A stretch of 64,000 nucleotides of DNA from CAZNKU01 sp045541135 (GCA_045541135.1 JAZQIO010000020.1:1-64000); one strand, 5' to 3'. Counted from the stretch's first letter, positions 53,733-61,350 are shown. The notes: a model not told the origin generated them from the sequence alone. A program made the numbers and translations.

Positions 53733-55091
53733 TCAACCTATAATTATTTTTTCTTCGGGATATGAAATTTTAGGATTTGATTTTATTCTTCCCATAAAAG
53801 ATAAGGCAACGGTTATTACCCCAACTCTTCCGAAAAACATAAGTGCTGTGATAATTAATTTTGCAAAACCGGGCAAAGAAGACGTTATTCCAAGACTTAA
53901 TCCCACCGTTGCCACTGCAGAAACCGATTCAAAAATCACATCAATTGCCGCAAAATCGGTATTTGATAAAATAATAAATACTGATATAAACGTGGCACTC
54001 ATTGCAATTGCCACAACACTTACGGCACGCATAACGAAACGGTAATCTATTCTCCTTTTAAACATCACAATTTCATTTTTTCCTTTAAGGGATGAGTATA
54101 CAGCAGCAAACAAAACAAACACGGTTACAACCTTTATTCCTCCTGCCGTAGACGCCGGAGCACCACCAATGAACATCAATATGATAAACAAAAACTTGCT
54201 TGCGTTTGAAAGACTTGCCATATCAACAGAAGCAAAGCCTGCAGTTCTGGCGGTAACCGATTGAAAAAATGAATTTACAGCTTTATCTGCAACGCTCATA
54301 TTTCCCATTGTTTTTGGATTATGATACTCAAAGATAAAAAACATAATTGTTCCCAAAATCAACAATATTGCCGTTGATGAAAGCACAATTTTAGTTTGCA
54401 GGCTAAATCTCTTCTTTCCTTTAAAAAATTTCAGAAAGTCTTCCCAGACGATAAAACCCAAACCACCTATAATAATAAGTGCAGAAAGAACAAGGCATAC
54501 ATAACCGTCGTTGGCAAATGACTGAATGCTGTTGTTTTTCCCTATTATGTCAAAGCCTGCATTACAAAATGCAGAAACAGAGTGAAAAACCGACATTGCA
54601 ACACCCTTTTGAAAACCAAAAGCAGGAACAAATCTTATGCTCAACAAAACAGCTCCTATAAATTCAAACAAAAAAGTACCTGTAAAAATATGCTTTGTAA
54701 GCAAAACAAGCCCTTCGTCGGTTTCGGCACCAAGACTTTCTTTAATCATCATACGTTCGCTCAGGTTTATCTTTCTTCTTAGCATTACAAACACCATTGT
54801 AACAACTGTCATAAAGCCAATTCCTCCGATTTGTATCAGGCACAAAATTACAGCCTGACCAAACCCTGTCCAATATGAGCCTGTGTCAAAAACCGCCAAC
54901 CCCGTAACGCACGTTGCAGAGGTTGCAGTAAAAAGAGCATCAATAAAACTTGTATTTCCTTTTACTGAAGAGACCGGAAGCATTAGTAAAAGGGTTCCTG
55001 CCAAAATTATAAACAAAAACGTACAAACAATCATTCTTGTTTTGTGAAATTTCAGTATACTTCTTGCAGTATTTTTTATACCGGAACTCAA
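53733..55091 (-). CDS. ktrB: Potassium uptake membrane subunit TrkH/KtrB
   Basis: A 452-residue membrane channel subunit with the four M1-P-M2 repeats of the SKT superfamily. The selectivity-filter glycine regions include TATSATCVTGLAVFDTG, HSVSAFCNAGFDI, SVTARTAGFASVDM and ESVSAVATVGLSLG. Length and N-terminus fit KtrB better than TrkH. The regulatory subunit ktrA is next. K+ or Na+ coupling cannot be read. Confidence 0.93.
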   Translation of the reverse strand: MSSGIKNTARSILKFHKTRMIVCTFLFIILAGTLLLMLPVSSVKGNTSFIDALFTATSATCVTGLAVFDTGSYWTGFGQAVILCLIQIGGIGFMTVVTMVFVMLRRKINLSERMMIKESLGAETDEGLVLLTKHIFTGTFLFEFIGAVLLSIRFVPAFGFQKGVAMSVFHSVSAFCNAGFDIIGKNNSIQSFANDGYVCLVLSALIIIGGLGFIVWEDFLKFFKGKKRFSLQTKIVLSSTAILLILGTIMFFIFEYHNPKTMGNMSVADKAVNSFFQSVTARTAGFASVDMASLSNASKFLFIILMFIGGAPASTAGGIKVVTVFVLFAAVYSSLKGKNEIVMFKRRIDYRFVMRAVSVVAIAMSATFISVFIILSNTDFAAIDVIFESVSAVATVGLSLGITSSLPGFAKLIITALMFFGRVGVITVALSFMGRIKSNPKISYPEEKIIIG

Positions 55092-55120
55092 CTTAACTAC
55101 CCTCCTGCATATATATTAAA

Positions 55121-55143
55121 TGGGGACGCATAAAGCGACCCCA
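55121..55143 (-). terminator. Probable terminator after rplT
   Basis: The tggggacgc ... gcgacccca hairpin has one mismatch and a short T-rich tail on the minus strand. It lies 11 bases after the rplT stop. Confidence 0.6.
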
Positions 55144-55153
55144 ATTAAAATCA

Positions 55154-55510
55154 TTATTTTCTTGCTTCTTTAGCTGTTTCAACCAAAGCTGCGAAAGCTG
55201 CAGCATCAGATACTGCGATTTCAGCAAGCATTTTTCTGTTAATGCTGATTCCAGCTTTTTTAAGACCGTTCATCATTGTGCTGTAGTTCATACCGTTAGC
55301 ACGTGCAGCAGCATTGATACGAGCAATCCATAGCTGACGGAAATCTCTCTTCTTCTGCTTTCTGCCGATGTAAGCGTTAGACATAGCCTTCATAACTGCT
55401 TCGTTAGCAGTTCTGAACAAACGGCTTCTGCCACCTCTGTAACCTTTAGCAAGCTTTAATATTTTTTTATGTCTTTTTCTAGTGTGCATAGCACCTTTAA
55501 TTCTAGCCAT
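55154..55510 (-). CDS. rplT: 50S ribosomal protein L20
   Basis: A 118-residue ribosomal protein starting MARIKGAMHTRKRHKKILK. L20 binds 23S rRNA early in assembly and, in Bacillus, represses its own operon by binding the infC leader. It is the last gene of infC-rpmI-rplT. Confidence 0.97.
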   Translation of the reverse strand: MARIKGAMHTRKRHKKILKLAKGYRGGRSRLFRTANEAVMKAMSNAYIGRKQKKRDFRQLWIARINAAARANGMNYSTMMNGLKKAGISINRKMLAEIAVSDAAAFAALVETAKEARK

Positions 55511-55541
55511 TTATAATTTACCTCCTACGCTTTATCGAATA

Positions 55542-55742
55542 TTATTTGTATGGAATTAACTTCTTAATAACTGCTGCATTTGAATCGTGGCAGTAAGCGG
55601 CCTTTCTGAGACCTCTTTTTCTCTTAGTTGTCTTTTTGTTCAAAATATGACTTCTGAACGCAGAACCTCTTTTTACTTTACCTGTTGCTGTAAGCTTAAA
55701 TCTCTTAGCAGCACCTCTGTGAGTTTTTATTTTATTAGCCAT
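55542..55742 (-). CDS. rpmI: 50S ribosomal protein L35
   Basis: A 66-residue basic ribosomal protein (KIKTHRGAAKRFKLTATGKV; ends in VIKKLIPYK). Located between infC and rplT as in most bacteria. Confidence 0.96.
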   Translation of the reverse strand: MANKIKTHRGAAKRFKLTATGKVKRGSAFRSHILNKKTTKRKRGLRKAAYCHDSNAAVIKKLIPYK

Positions 55743-55773
55743 AAAGCAATTCTCCTTTCGTATTCGCTTTTAT

Positions 55774-56286
55774 TTAAGCACCTTTCGGTGAAATAAACAT
55801 AGACATATTTCTGCCTTCCATTTTTGGTTGCTTGTCTACAACACCCACTTCTTCAACCTCTTCCTTAAAACGGATAAGTATATCTTCACCAAGTGAAGCA
55901 TGGGTAACCTCTCTTCCGCGGAAACGTACGGTTACCTTAACCTTGTTGCCGCTCTTTAAAAACTTTTTAGCGTTGTTAACCTTTGTGAAGAAATCATGAT
56001 CGTCAATATTAGGTGTAAGTCTTACTTCCTTGGTTTCAACAACCTTCTGGTTTTTACGCTGTTCCTTTTCCTTCTTTGCAGCTTCAAAGCGGAACTTGCC
56101 GTAGTCCATAATTTTGCAAACCGGCGGAGTAGCATTTGGAGCAATCATTACAAGGTCAAGATTCTTTTCGCCGGCCATATCAAGAGCCTGCTTTGAAGAA
56201 ACTATGCCAAGCTGTTCTCCGGTGTCGCCTATAAGACGTACTTCCTTATCTCTGATTTGTTCATTAATAGCATGTTCTTTACTGAT
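55774..56286 (-). CDS. infC: Translation initiation factor IF-3
   Basis: Binds the 30S subunit and rejects wrong start codons and initiator tRNAs. About 170 residues, with an N-domain (INEQIRDKEVRLIGDTGEQLG in part), a linker and a C-domain (RLTPNIDDHDFFTKVNNAKKF in part; KVTVRFRGRE). No ATG or GTG lies in a suitable position. The best start is ATC 56284-56286, eight bases after a GGGGG ribosome site at 56295-56299. A TTG at 56301 lies within that site. IF-3 genes in other bacteria use AUU or AUC starts for self-regulation. The gene also sits under an attenuator. Confidence 0.93.
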   Translation of the reverse strand: MSKEHAINEQIRDKEVRLIGDTGEQLGIVSSKQALDMAGEKNLDLVMIAPNATPPVCKIMDYGKFRFEAAKKEKEQRKNQKVVETKEVRLTPNIDDHDFFTKVNNAKKFLKSGNKVKVTVRFRGREVTHASLGEDILIRFKEEVEEVGVVDKQPKMEGRNMSMFISPKGA

Positions 56287-56427
56287 AACATCTACCCCCA
56301 AAAATGAAAAAATGTGGATAGCATAAAGCTATCCACAAGTATTATAAAACTGATATTATTAACAATTTTATAACCCAGTCAACCCTATTGTCGAAAAGGT
56401 GAGAAATTCGGATAACTTCTGCTTTGC
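56287..56427 (-). promoter_or_regulatory. L20-type leader of infC-rpmI-rplT
   Basis: About 140 bases are transcribed before infC. They contain a ttataaaa/ttttataa long-range stem (around 56340-56375) followed by a perfect terminator hairpin (56313-56337) and a U6 run. In Bacillus L20 binds such a leader and causes premature termination. The structure is seen; the identity of the regulator is inferred from the operon. Confidence 0.65.
56305..56337 (-). terminator. Attenuator in the infC leader
   Basis: On the minus strand, a perfect 10-bp stem (tgtggatagc 56313-56322, gctatccaca 56328-56337) is followed by six U residues. It is a full factor-independent terminator placed about 20 bases before the infC start, so it must be conditional. 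Confidence 0.85.
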
Positions 56428-56433
56428 TTAAAT

Positions 56434-56462
56434 ATGTTAACACAAAAGGAAACCTTTGTCAA
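56434..56462 (-). promoter_or_regulatory. infC operon promoter
   Basis: On the minus strand TTGACA (56462-56457) and TAACAT (56439-56434) are separated by 17 bases. Confidence 0.82.
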
Positions 56463-56488
56463 TACTTTTTTGTAATTTTTTTATCGGG

Positions 56489-56518
56489 TTGCGAAAAACT
56501 TTTCAGTTATGTTATAAT
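56489..56518 (+). promoter_or_regulatory. rlmH promoter
   Basis: TTGCGA (56489-56494) and TATAAT (56513-56518) are separated by 18 bases, 23 bases before rlmH. It is divergent from the infC promoter. Confidence 0.65.
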
Positions 56519-56541
56519 AATGAAGAAAAAGAGGTGCTTTT

Positions 56542-56994
56542 ATGATTACGATTGAAATAATTGCAGTAGGAAAAATAAAGGAAAAGTATTTTACGGCGGC
56601 AATTGAAGAATACAGTAAGCGTCTTGGCAGGTACTGCAACTTTAAAATAACACAGGTGCAGGACTTTCCCGATGACAATATGGAAATACAGCGTGAGGCA
56701 GAGCTTATTATTCCAAAAATAAAAGGTGTATGTATACCCCTTTGTGTAGAGGGAAAACAAATGTCAAGTGAAGAACTTGCGGAATTTATAAGCAAAATGT
56801 CCGTAGAGGGCAATTCCCACATTTGCTTTATCATAGGTGGGTCAAACGGTCTTGATGACAAAATTAAAAATATGGGTAAATTAAAGCTTTCATTTTCAAA
56901 AATGACTTTCCCTCATCAGCTTATGAGGGTGGTTTTAACCGAACAAATTTATCGTGCATTTAAAATTATAAACAATGAAAATTACCACAAATAG
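56542..56994 (+). CDS. rlmH: 23S rRNA pseudouridine-1915 N3-methyltransferase RlmH
   Basis: Methylates pseudouridine 1915 in helix 69 of 23S rRNA on assembled ribosomes. The 150-residue SPOUT protein has IGGSNGLDD and the C-terminal FPHQLMRVVLTEQIYRAFKI. It is slightly shorter than the usual 156-160 residues but complete. AGAGGTG precedes the ATG. Confidence 0.95.
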   Translation: MITIEIIAVGKIKEKYFTAAIEEYSKRLGRYCNFKITQVQDFPDDNMEIQREAELIIPKIKGVCIPLCVEGKQMSSEELAEFISKMSVEGNSHICFIIGGSNGLDDKIKNMGKLKLSFSKMTFPHQLMRVVLTEQIYRAFKIINNENYHK

Positions 56995-57045
56995 AATACG
57001 AAATATTACAAAAACATTAAAAGCAAAAAAAATTTCAAAAACCTA

Positions 57046-57073
57046 TTGACTTATATAAACTGTGTGTTATAAT
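57046..57073 (+). promoter_or_regulatory. ABC exporter promoter
   Basis: TTGACT (57046-57051) and TATAAT (57068-57073) are separated by 16 bases, about 45 bases before the ABC gene. Confidence 0.72.
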
Positions 57074-57115
57074 GTTGGCAAAATTTAAAATACCGTTTAA
57101 CGGAGAGTGGTAATT

Positions 57116-58939
57116 ATGATAAACACCGACAAACATCTTGACAACACAATTCCCGATTACAGACACTATTTTAAGGGTGTAAAAGAAACCAGGGGAATAG
57201 GTTGGAAAATTATGAAGGCTCTGTTTAAGGAAAACAAAAAGGATTTTATTGTCACGGTCTTGTTTTTTATAATAAAGCAGTCTCCGGTTTACCTTATTCC
57301 GCTTATTCTTGCACAGATTGTTGATATTGTAACCTATCCGAAACTGCACGACGTTACAGAAATTTACATTTACGGCGGAATTTTACTTGCTTTTATAATC
57401 CAAAACATCCCTACACATACTATGTATATTAATAAAAAAAGTAAAATGCTCAGAAGCATCAGTGCAGGGCTCAGGAATACTATGGTTAAAAAACTGCACC
57501 AGATTTCTCTTACATACCACAAGGAACTTCAATCCGGTAAACTACAGTCGAAATTTGTTCGTGACATGGAATGCATTGAACTGTTTATGGAAAGGATAAT
57601 GGAAACTCTTATACCTACCATTATTTCACTTATAGTTACCATTTCAATTTCGCTTACGAAAAGTTGGATTGTTACCGCAGCATTTGTTGTAATGATTCCT
57701 ATGACGGTTATTTTAAGAAAAGCTTTCCAGAAAAAAATGGGAAAAGCAACCTCAAACCTTCGCAGAGAATCGGAAAACTTAACTTCTGATATTTCTGAAA
57801 TGATAGAGCTTATGCCTGTTACAAAGGCGCATGGTCTGGAAGATGAGGAATCCTCAAAGCTTGAAGAGGGTATAAAAAAACTTCGCCGTGTAGGATATAA
57901 CGTGGATATGACAAATGCCCTTTTTGGTTCAACAAGCTGGTGCGTTGTACAGTCAATGTCGGCACTTTGTCTGATTTTTACAGGCGCACTTGCATATAGC
58001 GGGCTTATTACAGTAGGCTCTGTTGTGCTTTTCCATTCATATTTTTCAACCATTGCAGGAAATGTACAGAATTTGCTTGCCATCTACCCTGAACTTTTAA
58101 AGGGTGGAGAATCATTAAAATCAATTTCGGAAATACTTATTTCAAACAAAATTGAAAATAACGACAAAAAAATTAAACTTCGACATTTGCACGGCTCTAT
58201 ACAGTTTAAAAACGTATCTTATAAATATCCGAATTCCAACAAAAATATCATAAACAACCTTTCACTTGATGTTGAGCCAGGAGAATGTGTTGCATTTGTA
58301 GGCTCGTCGGGATCGGGCAAATCAACGGTAATGAATATGATTATAGGTTTTCTGCGTTCCACAAACGGAAGTCTTTTAATAGACGGAAAGCCAATAGAAT
58401 ATTTAGACCTTACAAGCTACCGACAGTTTATATCCGTTGTCCCACAAAGCTGTATTATGTTTTCGGGAACAATCCGCGACAATATTCTTTATGGTATGCA
58501 TAATATAAGCGAAGAAAAACTGCAAAAAGTAATTGAACAGGCAAATATTACAGAATTTATAAATCAGCTTCCTCAGGGAATTGATACACCGGTTGCGGAA
58601 CACGGTGGAAACCTTTCCGGCGGTCAGAAACAGCGTATTTCCATTGCGCGTGCACTTATCCGTGACCCGAGGGTTATTATTCTCGATGAGGCCACATCTG
58701 CACTTGACAATATTTCAGAATATCATGTTCAACAGGCTATGAACGAGCTTATAAAAGGAAGAACAACCTTTATTGTTGCCCACAGACTTTCCACAATACG
58801 CGATGCAGACAAAATTGTGGTGCTTGAACAGGGTAAAATGGTTGAATGCGGAACATTTGACGAGCTTATGGAGAAAAAAGGCAAATTTTATGAACTAAAA
58901 CAACTTAGTGAACTAACCGGAGGTAATAAAGAAGAATGA
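57116..58939 (+). CDS. ABC transporter, fused membrane and ATPase domains
   Basis: A 607-residue half-transporter of the exporter (ABCB-like) type. The N-terminal six-helix membrane domain spans about 40-335. The ATPase domain has Walker A GSSGSGKST, signature NLSGGQKQRISIARAL, Walker B VIILDEATSALD and the H-loop VAHRLST. It probably works as a homodimer, since no partner gene is adjacent. The substrate is unknown. ATG 57116 has GGAG about ten bases upstream. It overlaps hslO by four bases. Confidence 0.9.
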   Translation: MINTDKHLDNTIPDYRHYFKGVKETRGIGWKIMKALFKENKKDFIVTVLFFIIKQSPVYLIPLILAQIVDIVTYPKLHDVTEIYIYGGILLAFIIQNIPTHTMYINKKSKMLRSISAGLRNTMVKKLHQISLTYHKELQSGKLQSKFVRDMECIELFMERIMETLIPTIISLIVTISISLTKSWIVTAAFVVMIPMTVILRKAFQKKMGKATSNLRRESENLTSDISEMIELMPVTKAHGLEDEESSKLEEGIKKLRRVGYNVDMTNALFGSTSWCVVQSMSALCLIFTGALAYSGLITVGSVVLFHSYFSTIAGNVQNLLAIYPELLKGGESLKSISEILISNKIENNDKKIKLRHLHGSIQFKNVSYKYPNSNKNIINNLSLDVEPGECVAFVGSSGSGKSTVMNMIIGFLRSTNGSLLIDGKPIEYLDLTSYRQFISVVPQSCIMFSGTIRDNILYGMHNISEEKLQKVIEQANITEFINQLPQGIDTPVAEHGGNLSGGQKQRISIARALIRDPRVIILDEATSALDNISEYHVQQAMNELIKGRTTFIVAHRLSTIRDADKIVVLEQGKMVECGTFDELMEKKGKFYELKQLSELTGGNKEE

Positions 58940-59832
58940 ATGACAAAATAGCTGTTGCATTAACAGACAATGCAGCGATGAGAATTTACGCAGCAGTTAC
59001 AACAGAACTTGCAGCAGAAGCACAGAAAATACACAAAACATTACCCCTTGGCACTGCGGCTTTGGGAAGAACTTTAACGGCAGGTGCCCTTATGGGTGCT
59101 ATGCAAAAGGACGAAAATGTATCCCTTACCGTACAGTTTAAAGGTGACGGTCCGCTTGGAACAGTGGTTGTGGTGGCAGATTCCAAAAGCAACGTGCGCG
59201 GATATGTTCAAAATCCCCAGGCGGATTTACCCCTTCGTCCCGACGGAAAAATTGATGTGGGTAACGGCATAGGCAAAAACGGTTATTTAAGCGTTATCCG
59301 TGATTTAGGCAAGGGAACACAGCCATACATCGGTCAAGTAGAAATTACAACCGGTGAAGTTGCAGAAGACCTGACATACTACTATGCAACAAGCGAGCAA
59401 ATTCCGACAGCAATATCCTTGGGAGTATTGGTTGACAAGGACTACACCGTTAAAGCGGCAGGCGGATATGTAATACAAATGATGCCCGGCTGGAGTCCTG
59501 ATGACGAACAGCTAATAACAGCAATAGAAAAAAGACTCGGTGAAATACCTCCGGTAAGTACTATGGTAGACAAAGGCTACACACCCGAAGAAATTATAAA
59601 AGAAATTTTAAACGATGTAATACCATACCATATTCTAAAGGAAGTAACTCCTGAATATAAATGTAACTGTAGCAAAAAAAGAGTGGAAGCCGCACTTATT
59701 TCCATTGGAAAAAAAGACCTTTCTTCCCTGCTTGAAGACAACGGAACAGAAGTTAATTGCAACTTCTGCGATAAAATTTATAAGTTTTCAACACAAGATA
59801 TTGAGGACCTTTTGAAAAAATGCACTAAATAA
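58936..59832 (+). CDS. hslO: Redox-regulated chaperone Hsp33
   Basis: A holdase activated by oxidation, when four cysteines release zinc and form disulfides. The 298-residue protein has the N-terminal substrate domain (TAALGRTLTAGALMGAMQK; QFKGDGPLGTVVVVADSKS) and the C-terminal switch with CNC (KCNCSKKRV) and CNFC (NCNFCDKIY), about 30 residues apart. The CxC/CxxC spacing is typical. The start overlaps the ABC transporter stop (ATGA), so the two are translated together. Confidence 0.95.
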   Translation: MNDKIAVALTDNAAMRIYAAVTTELAAEAQKIHKTLPLGTAALGRTLTAGALMGAMQKDENVSLTVQFKGDGPLGTVVVVADSKSNVRGYVQNPQADLPLRPDGKIDVGNGIGKNGYLSVIRDLGKGTQPYIGQVEITTGEVAEDLTYYYATSEQIPTAISLGVLVDKDYTVKAAGGYVIQMMPGWSPDDEQLITAIEKRLGEIPPVSTMVDKGYTPEEIIKEILNDVIPYHILKEVTPEYKCNCSKKRVEAALISIGKKDLSSLLEDNGTEVNCNFCDKIYKFSTQDIEDLLKKCTK

Positions 59833-59846
59833 AGTGCATTTTTTAT
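59815..59846 (+). terminator. Terminator after hslO
   Basis: The aaaatgcact ... agtgcatttt hairpin with a T-run. The hslO stop codon lies in the loop. Confidence 0.85.
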
Positions 59847-59884
59847 TTTCTTTAAAAAAAGTTGAAATTTTTTTAAAAAAATGC

Positions 59885-59913
59885 TTGACATTTTGTTTTT
59901 GATGTAGTAGAAT
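59885..59913 (+). promoter_or_regulatory. tRNA operon promoter
   Basis: TTGACA (59885-59890) and TAGAAT (59908-59913) are separated by 17 bases, 53 bases before tRNA-Asp. Confidence 0.88.
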
Positions 59914-59966
59914 ATATCTTGCTGACGGGTTCAGTAGAGAAGAATGTCCCGTAGTTTAATACAGTT

Positions 59967-60043
59967 GGCCGAGTAGTTCAGTTGGTTAGAACGCCAGCCT
60001 GTCACGCTGGAGGTCGAGGGTTCGAGCCCCTTCTCGGTCGCCA
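59967..60043 (+). tRNA. tRNA-Asp (anticodon GTC)
   Basis: A 77-base cloverleaf. The acceptor GGCCGAG pairs with CTCGGTC, the anticodon stem CCAGC/GCTGG encloses GTC, and the T arm contains GGTTCGAGCCC. CCA is encoded. Confidence 0.97.
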
Positions 60044-60059
60044 ACTTTATTTTCAGTAT

Positions 60060-60135
60060 GGGAGCATAGCTCAGCTGGGAGAGCATCTGCCTTACAAGCA
60101 GAGGGTCATAGGTTCGATCCCTATTGTTCCCACCA
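60060..60135 (+). tRNA. tRNA-Val (anticodon TAC)
   Basis: A 76-base cloverleaf. The acceptor GGGAGCA pairs with TGTTCCC, the anticodon arm contains CTTACAA, and the T arm contains GGTTCGATCCC. CCA is encoded. Confidence 0.97.
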
Positions 60136-60139
60136 AAAT

Positions 60140-60215
60140 GCCTCTGTAGCTCAGTCGGTAGAGCAAAGGACTGAAAATCCTTGTGTCAGTGGTTCGATTC
60201 CACTCGGAGGCACCA
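60140..60215 (+). tRNA. tRNA-Phe (anticodon GAA)
   Basis: A 76-base cloverleaf. The acceptor GCCTCTG pairs with CGGAGGC, the anticodon loop contains CTGAAAA, and CCA is encoded. It starts four bases after tRNA-Val. Confidence 0.97.
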
Positions 60216-60240
60216 AATTTTCTTTTACACTCGATAATAT

Positions 60241-60315
60241 GCGGGAGTGGCTCAGTGGTAGAGCGTCACCTTGCCAAGGTGAACGTCGCGAGTTCGAATC
60301 TCGTCTTCCGCTCCA
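60241..60315 (+). tRNA. tRNA-Gly (anticodon GCC)
   Basis: A 75-base cloverleaf. The acceptor GCGGGAG pairs with CTTCCGC, the anticodon stem CACCT/AGGTG encloses TGCCA, and CCA is encoded. It is followed by a hairpin with a T-run. Confidence 0.97.
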
Positions 60316-60345
60316 AAGACGCTTTAAAATGCGTCTTTTCTTTTA
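60316..60345 (+). terminator. Terminator after tRNA-Gly
   Basis: The aagacgc ... gcgtctt hairpin with TTTTCTTTT behind it lies between tRNA-Gly and tRNA-Cys. It may end part of the transcript before tRNA-Cys, for which no clear separate promoter is seen. Confidence 0.75.
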
Positions 60346-60368
60346 CTAATAACAAATTTATATATTGT

Positions 60369-60442
60369 GGCGCTATAGCCAAGTGGTAAGGCAGAGGCCT
60401 GCAAAGCCTTTATCCCCGGTTCAAATCCGGGTGGCGCCTCCA
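60369..60442 (+). tRNA. tRNA-Cys (anticodon GCA)
   Basis: A 74-base cloverleaf. The acceptor GGCGCTA pairs with TGGCGCC, the anticodon stem AGGCC/AGCCT region encloses GCA, and the T arm contains GGTTCAAATCC. CCA is encoded. Confidence 0.96.
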
Positions 60443-60449
60443 AAAAGAC

Positions 60450-60548
60450 CGACTATTCTATCAGAATAGTCGTTCTTTTTTGTATTTGTGTCCTAAGGGA
60501 CACAACATCATTTCAGCAAAGCTGAACATCCTATCGCCAAAGGCGATA
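60450..60548 (+). repeat. Terminator followed by an array of three short hairpins
   Basis: The tRNA-Cys terminator (cgactattct 60450-60459, agaatagtcg 60463-60472, T-run) is followed by three small hairpins. They are tgtgtcc/ggacaca (60487-60493 with 60498-60504), ttcagc-aaa-gctgaa (60512-60526) and tatcgcc-aaa-ggcgata (60532-60548). The hairpins are spaced by short ACATC-containing linkers, and two of the three have AAA loops. A degenerate relative follows tRNA-Gln at 43318-43391. Confidence 0.75.
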
Positions 60549-60553
60549 TATTA

Positions 60554-60582
60554 TTGAAATACATAAAAATATGTGATATAAT
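60554..60582 (+). promoter_or_regulatory. GNAT gene promoter
   Basis: TTGAAA (60554-60559) and TATAAT (60577-60582) are separated by 17 bases. It starts six bases after the last hairpin of the array. Confidence 0.75.
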
Positions 60583-60619
60583 CAGTTCGACAAATAAGAA
60601 TTTGAAGAGGGGTGTTTGT

Positions 60620-61057
60620 GTGGTTAGAGAAGTCTACGAAAGCGAATTAGACGATTTACTGAAATTGTATTTATACCTGCATGAGGAGTCTGTACCGGAG
60701 ATGACAGAGCACCTAAAGCATACATGGGATACAATTATCCATGATAAAAACCATCACATTATTGTGAATGAAGTAAACGATAAAATCGTATCTTCCTGTA
60801 TTTGTGTGATTATTCCAAACTTAACACGGAATATTAGACCGTATGCGTTCATAGAAAACGTTGTCACAAACGAGGATTATCGTGGGAAAGGGTATGCAAC
60901 AGCCTGTCTAAACTATGCCAAAGATATAGCGGTGCAAGAAAACTGTTACAAAATGATGCTGCTTACCGGCTCAAAGAATGATGCAACATTGAACTTCTAT
61001 AGAAATGCCGGTTATAACAATTTAGACAAAACGGCATTTATTCAGTGGCTTGAATAG
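60620..61057 (+). CDS. GNAT family N-acetyltransferase
   Basis: A 145-residue acetyl-CoA-dependent acetyltransferase. The cofactor motif A is YRGKGYATACLNYAKDIA; the GSKNDATLNFYRNAGY end is the usual motif B. The likely start is GTG 60620, seven bases after GAGGGG. An upstream in-frame ATG at 60554 lies in the promoter itself. The target is unknown. It stands alone with its own promoter and is bounded by a 13-bp direct repeat (60467-60479 and 61120-61132), hinting at insertion as a unit. Confidence 0.85.
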   Translation: MVREVYESELDDLLKLYLYLHEESVPEMTEHLKHTWDTIIHDKNHHIIVNEVNDKIVSSCICVIIPNLTRNIRPYAFIENVVTNEDYRGKGYATACLNYAKDIAVQENCYKMMLLTGSKNDATLNFYRNAGYNNLDKTAFIQWLE

Positions 61058-61187
61058 TTTCGAAAATTTCAATTTATTGTTGGGACTTATGGTTGTATTT
61101 ATCTAACAAATATTCACTTTAGTCGTTCTTTTGAAAAAATAATCCGATAAATATTTTTTAACTGTCACAATTACGAAAGTTTTTTTC

Positions 61188-61216
61188 TTGCATTTTTTTA
61201 TAAACAATGTTATAAT
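61188..61216 (+). promoter_or_regulatory. CDF exporter promoter
   Basis: TTGCAT (61188-61193) and TATAAT (61211-61216) are separated by 17 bases, giving a leader of about 185 bases that contains the riboswitch. Between the GNAT stop and this promoter (61058-61187) only the 13-bp repeat copy is notable. Confidence 0.8.
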
Positions 61217-61249
61217 GTAATAACTCTTTGCACTGCATTCAGCTACAGT

Positions 61250-61324
61250 ACAAACTGATCAGGCCATAACTTTTGTTAGGAGCCGGGTTACTTATGTAAC
61301 AGTGGAATAACCACGGGACAGTAC
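61250..61324 (+). promoter_or_regulatory. NiCo (czcD-type) riboswitch
   Basis: The leader contains ACTGATCAGGCC, GGAGCCGGGTTAC, GTAACAGTGG and CCACGGGACAGT in the order and spacing I recall for the NiCo riboswitch. Two internal stems (gttac/gtaac, gtgg/ccac) and an outer ACTG/CAGT stem form the four-way arrangement. The next gene is a cation diffusion facilitator, the usual target. Its 3' strand also belongs to a terminator, as in known NiCo switches, where Ni2+ or Co2+ binding prevents termination. Confidence 0.85.
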
Positions 61325-61350
61325 GCTACGTCGACTGATCCCGTTTTTTA
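61314..61350 (+). terminator. Riboswitch expression-platform terminator
   Basis: The cgggacagt ... actgatcccg stem (one bulge) is followed by TTTTTT. It uses the GGGACAGT strand of the aptamer, so aptamer formation and termination are mutually exclusive. Confidence 0.82.

Noticed and set aside
60183..60389. Frame across tRNA-Phe and tRNA-Gly
   Set aside because: It covers tRNA sequence and the terminator between them. It is not a gene.
60484..61132. Integron-like cassette or CRISPR array
   Set aside because: No integrase is present, and the hairpins differ from one another and are not separated by unique equal-length spacers. The direct repeats fit a simple insertion better.
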